Shown piece after piece: positions 59,328 to 64,000 of a DNA stretch of 64,000 nt. Position 1 is the first letter of the stretch. Each line of letters begins with the position of its first letter. The notes beneath the pieces were generated by a model. It was not told where the DNA came from and searched no databases. It worked only from the letters and a program-made list of their open reading frames with translations. Made by a program: the position numbers and the translations under genes. This stretch comes from Paenibacillus sp. BJ-4 (lineage in GTDB: Bacteria > Bacillota > Bacilli > Paenibacillales > Paenibacillaceae): the NCBI RefSeq assembly GCF_020404765.1, contig NZ_JAIVEM010000004.1, positions 1 through 64,000 of the forward strand, given 5' to 3'.

Positions 59328-59596
59328 TGATGAGGTAGAGGTCGCGGATGTAATCAGTACACCGGGGGAGACGTCAAGAGCCGTCTGTGATTCCAGTGGA
59401 AAGGTACACCCGCCGAAGTATGCGGAGCTGACTCTTTGTAAATACTCCGAATGCTGGGGCTGCTGACCGAAAGGAGCAGAACTGTCACACGATGTCCTAA
59501 CACAGACACGTGTGTTGAGCTATCTTGTTATAGAAGAAGGTATGGTGCGGAATGCATAGACAAGGCCGCAGGCGTATTCCCTGCGGTCTTTTGGTT
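59328..59596 (+). ncRNA. Lysine riboswitch (L box) with terminator
   Basis: The aptamer (about 59330-59526) shows the conserved L-box blocks in order: GAGGTAGAGGTCGCG at the P1/J1-2 start, GTCAAGAG, GGAAAGG, CCGCCGAAG, CTGGGGCTG, AACTGTCAC, and GAGCTATCTT closing P1. An expression platform follows: a terminator stem (59565-59572 with 59580-59587) ending in CTTTT, before the permease gene. When lysine is bound the terminator should form and stop transcription. Recognition is by eye against the known lysC-type consensus. Confidence 0.88.
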
Positions 59597-59664
59597 TATA
59601 TACTCCCCCTCCTTCTGGCTCTTGCCCTGACATGAAATACAATTTCATGAAGGAGTGTTTGAAC

Positions 59665-61131
59665 GTGCAACACAAAGCAACACCTGACGCAACCTTGCGC
59701 AAAAGTCTCAAAGCCCGTCATATGACGATGATCGCCCTCGGGGGCTCCATCGGAACAGGCCTGTTCCTCGCCAGTGGAGGCGCGGTTGCCGAAGCTGGAC
59801 CCGGCGGAGCCCTGCTGGCCTATGCCGCAGTCGGCCTCATGGTTTACTTCCTGATGACCAGCCTTGGTGAATTGGCTACGTTTATGCCCGAATCCGGCTC
59901 TTTTAACACCTATGCAGGTCGCTTCGTCGATCCGGCCTTTGGTTTCGCTATGGGCTGGAACTTCTGGTACAACTGGGCGGTAACGATTGCCGCCGAGCTG
60001 GCAGCAGCGACAGTGCTGATCAAATACTGGTTCCCGGAAAGCCACTCCGCCTGGTGGAGTCTATTATTTTTGGCCGTAATCTTCGCGTTGAACGCGTTGA
60101 CGGTCAAAGGGTATGGTGAGTCTGAATACTGGTTTGCCATGATTAAAATTGTGACCGTTGTGATCTTTTTGGCTGTGGGTGTGCTGATGATCTTTGGCAT
60201 TATGGGGGGGCCGGCGGTTGGCTTCGCCAATTTCACTGTCGGAGACGCTCCGTTCCATGGCGGATTCTTTGCCGTATTGGGTGTATTCATGGCTGCGGGC
60301 TTTTCCTTTCAGGGAACAGAGCTGATCGGCGTAGCCGCTGGAGAGAGTGAAAATCCGCGTGATAACGTGCCGCGTGCTATTCGCCAAATCTTTTGGCGCA
60401 TCCTGTTCTTTTATATTCTGGCGATTCTCGTCATTGGATTGATCATTCCGTACACGAATCCGAATTTGCTGCGGGGAGATATCAGTGACATTGGAGTCAG
60501 CCCGTTCACGCTTGTGTTTGAAAAAGCCGGGCTTGCGATTGCCGCCTCTGTCATGAACGCCGTTATTTTGACTTCCGTATTGTCGGCAGGCAACTCGGGG
60601 ATGTACGCGGCGACACGTGTATTGTTTGCTTTGGCACGTGAAGGCAAAGCTCCCCGCTTCCTCGGACGCGTCAATCGACGCGGCATTCCTATGAATGCCT
60701 TGCTGATTACAACTGCTGTCGGGATGCTGGCCTTTCTCGCTTCTCTATACGGGGACGGTGTCGTCTATAACTGGCTGCTAAATGCCTCCGGGATGTGCGG
60801 ATTTATTACGTGGGTCGGGATTGCGGTCAGCCACTATCGCTTCCGCCGTGCCTTTACGGCACAGGGCCGCAGTCTGAGTGAGCTTCCATACACAGCACGC
60901 TGGTTCCCGTTTGGGCCGTTGTTCGCTTTTGCGCTGTGTATCATTGTTATTATCGGGCAAGGTGCGGATGCCTTCACCGGACAGGAAATCGACTGGAAGA
61001 CGATGATTGCTACGTACATGAGTGTGCCTCTATTCCTTATTTTGTGGTTCGGCTACAAATGGATCAAACGTACCAAAGTCGTTCCATTAAAAGAATGCGA
61101 TTTGAGCTCAGATGCATCTTCGGAAAAATAA
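59665..61131 (+). CDS. Amino-acid permease, probably lysine-specific
   Basis: A 488-residue APC-superfamily transporter with 12 helices. The signature HMTMIALGGSIGTGLFLASG and the helix-3 LGELATFMPESGSFNTYAGRFV region are those of the LysP/AroP/GABA permease group. The FSFQGTELIGVAAGESENP block is also standard. Lysine as substrate is inferred from the lysine riboswitch directly upstream. GTG at 59665 is taken as the start, with AAGGAG nine bases upstream; an in-frame ATG at 59632 precedes that site. It ends at a strong terminator. Confidence 0.9.
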   Translation: MQHKATPDATLRKSLKARHMTMIALGGSIGTGLFLASGGAVAEAGPGGALLAYAAVGLMVYFLMTSLGELATFMPESGSFNTYAGRFVDPAFGFAMGWNFWYNWAVTIAAELAAATVLIKYWFPESHSAWWSLLFLAVIFALNALTVKGYGESEYWFAMIKIVTVVIFLAVGVLMIFGIMGGPAVGFANFTVGDAPFHGGFFAVLGVFMAAGFSFQGTELIGVAAGESENPRDNVPRAIRQIFWRILFFYILAILVIGLIIPYTNPNLLRGDISDIGVSPFTLVFEKAGLAIAASVMNAVILTSVLSAGNSGMYAATRVLFALAREGKAPRFLGRVNRRGIPMNALLITTAVGMLAFLASLYGDGVVYNWLLNASGMCGFITWVGIAVSHYRFRRAFTAQGRSLSELPYTARWFPFGPLFAFALCIIVIIGQGADAFTGQEIDWKTMIATYMSVPLFLILWFGYKWIKRTKVVPLKECDLSSDASSEK

Positions 61132-61141
61132 AAGATAAATA

Positions 61142-61240
61142 AAAAAGCCCGTCTCCACATATCAGGGAAAACATGCGGTATTTCTGGTCCTAGACCGTTC
61201 ATCCGCATGTTCACCTTATATGCCCGGAGACGGGCTTTTT
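61142..61240. terminator. Bidirectional two-stem terminator
   Basis: A perfect 15-bp outer stem (61142-61156 with 61226-61240) encloses a second 9-bp stem (61170-61178 with 61203-61211). Both ends carry T runs, between convergent permease and MFS genes. Confidence 0.88.
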
Positions 61241-61244
61241 ATTG

Positions 61245-62627
61245 TTATTTGGAGGAAGGAGCTGCTGCTACTGTAGCTGTCAAAGACGTAGCTAAGGCAC
61301 GTCGGCTAAAGATGCCATATATCACAGCGATTAGTGTCAACAATGAGGAAAACAAGTACAAATTAACGATGCCCAGATGATCTGCAATCCAGCCCATTAA
61401 GAGCAGCGATATGCAAAAGGTCAGACTTGTCAGTGTGGCCTGGGCAGACAGCACCTTGGGCAAATCATGCACAGACACACTCATTTGCATCATCGTGCGG
61501 CGGGATACGACAGACATTTCCGCAGGTAGTCCCATCAACAGCACGATAAGCAACGTCAGCGGCGGCAGTGTGTTCAGTGCATACCAAGCTGTCAGCAGGC
61601 AGTAGCCTGCCATCCCCGCCAGCATGGCAGGCAGCAGTCTGCGCTGCAAAAGCTTGACGCAGGCGAGGACAACGATGCCTCCACCGATGGCGCCTGCAAA
61701 ATACGCTGCATTAATGTATCCCCACCATGCCTCGCTCTTGTGCAGAACCTGCTGAGCGAAAGCAAGCGTGAACGCACCGACCCAAACTGAGCCTCCTAGC
61801 AGGTCAATCATATCCATAAAAATAAGAGCTTTGAGCCTTCGACTGGCTCCGATAAGGCTCCAGCCTTCACGCAGTATCTCCTTTTTACGCTTCGGAGGTA
61901 ATGCCGGGCTCTCTGACTCATGGCCAAGCAGCGTATCTTCCAAATGCACAGGAGGCATGTCATGATGCCCTTGCCCCGGCTCAGATACAGTTTCGGACGC
62001 TAAAGCATCTCCGCTTCGTACCCGTGTTCCGGGCTGCAGCAAGTAATGAACCTTGCCCTCTAATGGATCTCGAATCAAGCTGGTGAACATCAGAGCCACC
62101 ATATATAGCCCACCAGCCACCAGTAGTGTCTTCTCAGAGCCCAACATGGCTACAAGCACACCGCTAAGCCCCCAACCCGCTAACTGCACCGTCTGATCGC
62201 TGACCGATACAAGACTGTTCGCCCGCATCAGCCCATCCCCGGAAGCAAGGCGAGGAATCAGCGCATTACGTGCAGGCGTAGTCCAGCCGTCCAGAAAAGA
62301 CATGGCTGCCACCATCGTAAACACAAACACCCATATCGGCTCCGTGCCCGCTGACCACAAGTGACCCAGCAGAACGGCGAAGAAAGCCAGCTGCCCGAGC
62401 TGGGAAACGAATAAAATAAAAGGCAGCTGAAATCGGGCCAAAAGCAGCGGTGCCAAAAAGCCGCTGATCATCTGTGCCCCCATCCGCAGCAACGGAACCA
62501 GCACCGAGGAAAAGATCGAATCCGTTTCGTGAAAAACGAGCGATACAAGTGCCATAATATAAAGAATGTCGGCCGCATTTGACATCGTCTGCGTGCCAAG
62601 CAAATAGGTAAAGGAACGCTTGTGCAT
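61245..62627 (-). CDS. MFS transporter
   Basis: A 460-residue 12-helix major facilitator of the MFS_3/enterobactin-exporter-like group. Helix 1 lacks a long N-terminus, the loop 4-5 contains DGWTTPARNALIPRLASGDGLMRANSLVS, and a long hydrophilic central loop (about 195-270, rich in Glu/Ser/His) lies between the two six-helix halves. The DGWTTPARNALIPRL block is typical of this group, which includes macrolide-type exporters. It overlaps no neighbour. Substrate unknown; a plain efflux role is only a family-based expectation. Confidence 0.85.
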   Translation of the reverse strand: MHKRSFTYLLGTQTMSNAADILYIMALVSLVFHETDSIFSSVLVPLLRMGAQMISGFLAPLLLARFQLPFILFVSQLGQLAFFAVLLGHLWSAGTEPIWVFVFTMVAAMSFLDGWTTPARNALIPRLASGDGLMRANSLVSVSDQTVQLAGWGLSGVLVAMLGSEKTLLVAGGLYMVALMFTSLIRDPLEGKVHYLLQPGTRVRSGDALASETVSEPGQGHHDMPPVHLEDTLLGHESESPALPPKRKKEILREGWSLIGASRRLKALIFMDMIDLLGGSVWVGAFTLAFAQQVLHKSEAWWGYINAAYFAGAIGGGIVVLACVKLLQRRLLPAMLAGMAGYCLLTAWYALNTLPPLTLLIVLLMGLPAEMSVVSRRTMMQMSVSVHDLPKVLSAQATLTSLTFCISLLLMGWIADHLGIVNLYLFSSLLTLIAVIYGIFSRRALATSLTATVAAAPSSK

Positions 62628-62675
62628 ATCAATAAAATACTCCTTTAGTAGTGTAGCTAATTTACAGCAAGATGA

Positions 62676-63803
62676 TCAGGTCCATTTCAGCGTTACACGA
62701 AGATTCCCGGTACTGCCTAAATTCGTAATCTGATAGGAGATAGACTTCAAACCGAGCTGATACAATGGCTGCAAATCTTCCTTGAGGCTTCGCTCTGTTC
62801 CCTGATATCCGAAGGTAAGCGTCGTCCCCCCTTTATTTATAGCCGTGCGAACCTGCTCCTTGATGTCGGTAGATGTTTTAACCAACCCTTTGCCGTCTTG
62901 CAGTGGATATTCCAGGTTATTGTACAGCTTTTGATACACAGCAGCCTTTGGTCCTCCCGCAGCTATCCGTGCTGATAAGGTCTGCCGATATGTTGTGTTC
63001 GCCTGAGGGTACGGTTTAACCCATGAATGGTCCCGGCGCATTTCGGTATCAGTCAGCAGATAATAGGAAGTACTTACCTCGTTCCCGCGATCCGGGGTTG
63101 GATCATCCCAGGTCGTATCCATGTGATACCAGTGACCATCCAGCAATACAAGATTCCATGCATGCAGCTGGCCCCCTGCTCTTCCTTCTACAATCCGATT
63201 CGTAATCCCTGCACGTTCCAGCATTTTGTAGGCTAACAGTGAATAGCCCTGACAGACAGTGCTCCCGGTTTTCAGACCATCGTAGGCTGTATACTTTTGC
63301 TGCGTTTCATCATATTTCAGACGAACCACGATCCAGTCGTGAATGGCCTTTACCTTCTCATGATCGGTCATGCCCTTCGTAATGATGTCACCCAGCACAG
63401 ATTGAACCGTGCTATCCACGTAGGCCGTCTGTTCCTTCGTTTCACGGTAGCTCAAACGAATCGTAACCTGAGCGGACGTGGTGGTGCCAGTATAGCTGAA
63501 TGCATAACTTTTGATCGTATAATTCACATACGGATCGCTCTCCATGGCCTGTTGGATGGCTGTCTCTAGCTGCTGCTTGAGGCCGTTCACCCGCCCTTGA
63601 TATGTAAAGGTCAGCGTTTCACTCCGCGTATCCATGGCCTGCAGAAGCTTATTCTGAAGCTGCTGCGATGATACGGATAAAGTCGGCTTGACCGACGCCG
63701 CATATACGTTGTTCCCCCACTCCACAGCCTGCGGCAGCAACACAGCCAGCGCTGCACCCGCAACCAGACATTTTACAAGCCTAACCCCGATTTTTCTATT
63801 CAT
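62676..63803 (-). CDS. Secreted transglutaminase-like (cysteine protease fold) protein
   Basis: A 375-residue exported protein: signal peptide (about 1-38, ending VYAAS), a beta-rich N-terminal region with a QQLETAIQQAMESDPYVNYTIKSY repeat-type unit, a transglutaminase core (about 125-260) and a C-terminal domain repeating the N-terminal fold. The catalytic triad is visible: Cys in STVCQGYSLLAYKML, His in GGQLHAWNLV and Asp in YHMDTTWDDP. Bacterial members act as proteases or on cell-wall peptides. The ATG at 63803 is preferred over 63830 because AAGGGCAGG lies between them. Confidence 0.87.
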   Translation of the reverse strand: MNRKIGVRLVKCLVAGAALAVLLPQAVEWGNNVYAASVKPTLSVSSQQLQNKLLQAMDTRSETLTFTYQGRVNGLKQQLETAIQQAMESDPYVNYTIKSYAFSYTGTTTSAQVTIRLSYRETKEQTAYVDSTVQSVLGDIITKGMTDHEKVKAIHDWIVVRLKYDETQQKYTAYDGLKTGSTVCQGYSLLAYKMLERAGITNRIVEGRAGGQLHAWNLVLLDGHWYHMDTTWDDPTPDRGNEVSTSYYLLTDTEMRRDHSWVKPYPQANTTYRQTLSARIAAGGPKAAVYQKLYNNLEYPLQDGKGLVKTSTDIKEQVRTAINKGGTTLTFGYQGTERSLKEDLQPLYQLGLKSISYQITNLGSTGNLRVTLKWT

Positions 63804-64000
63804 ACAGAGCGTTCCTGCCCTTCTTAACATAGTTGTAAACAGCTCTATCTTACCATAAAAACAGCTGCCCCAAGCGCTCTAGTTTTGTCGGTTGCAGACG
63901 AGTATGGGCCCAATCAGAGGCAGGTTGCGACACCATCCCCGCCTTTATAACAGACGGGACAGCAGCCATATATGTCATTCACAGAGAGAATTTTATCACA

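Noticed and set aside
1..64000. CRISPR arrays, insertion sequences, prophage genes, tRNA genes
   Set aside because: No regularly spaced repeats, transposase, integrase or phage proteins, and no tRNA cloverleaf-like sequence was recognised while reading through.

Overview
The window looks like chromosomal DNA of a spore-forming, low-to-mid GC Firmicute, most likely Paenibacillus of the P. polymyxa group. This rests on the protein families rather than on a database search: a Bacillus-type ygxA/perR pair, gatCAB, the spore protease-like gene yyaC, DUF6483, YfkK, a sigB-rsbVW cluster, secreted NEAT heme proteins and a short-Q-loop cytochrome bd. No mobile element, CRISPR array, prophage or tRNA was seen. 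The left edge is the leader of a leftward rRNA operon whose 16S gene lies just outside the window.

Layout. 1-6.7 kb: rRNA leader with tandem promoters, ygxA, a membrane-anchored GH18 protein, perR, a DUF4097 membrane pair and MgtC. 6.8-16 kb: a GNAT gene, gatCAB, an MBL hydrolase, a thioredoxin-fold protein, DedA, a methyltransferase and DUF6483. 16.4-24 kb: a flavin-type oxidase-fold protein, a hydrolase, yyaC, yfkK, a pirin, PAP2, stress membrane proteins (GlsB-like, YtxH, DUF5665) and CorA. 23.4-34.4 kb: a general-stress control block on the minus strand. It reads response-regulator/PP2C phosphatase, giant hybrid kinase with three receiver domains, CheR methyltransferase, second hybrid kinase, rsbV, rsbW, sigB. 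It is flanked by stress genes (YflT, DUF948/YtxG), one of which has a good SigB-type promoter. The order and domains resemble the Bacillus cereus RsbK/RsbM/RsbY route to SigB.

34.8-39.4 kb: SH3/NlpC-P60 endopeptidase, CDF metal transporter, a small basic protein and an ABC-F ATPase with a degenerate second nucleotide site. 39.6-51.7 kb: a divergent heme/iron island. Leftward are three single-NEAT secreted proteins, a 1324-residue protein with nine NEAT-like domains and an ABC importer. Rightward are a second ABC importer and an IsdG/HmoA-type heme monooxygenase. Fur-box-like sites sit between the two arms. Together they would capture heme outside the cell, import it and degrade it.

51.8-57.8 kb: an NAPE-PLD-like MBL hydrolase; cydA-cydB followed by a 36-codon CydS-like gene and preceded by a 33-codon membrane ORF; a MarR regulator and an MFS exporter sharing a 13-bp operator motif. 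58-64 kb: a CvfC/YpgR-like HEAT protein, a lysine riboswitch in front of an amino-acid permease, an MFS transporter and a secreted transglutaminase-like protein. Start codons were moved inward from the longest open frame wherever a ribosome binding site supported it.
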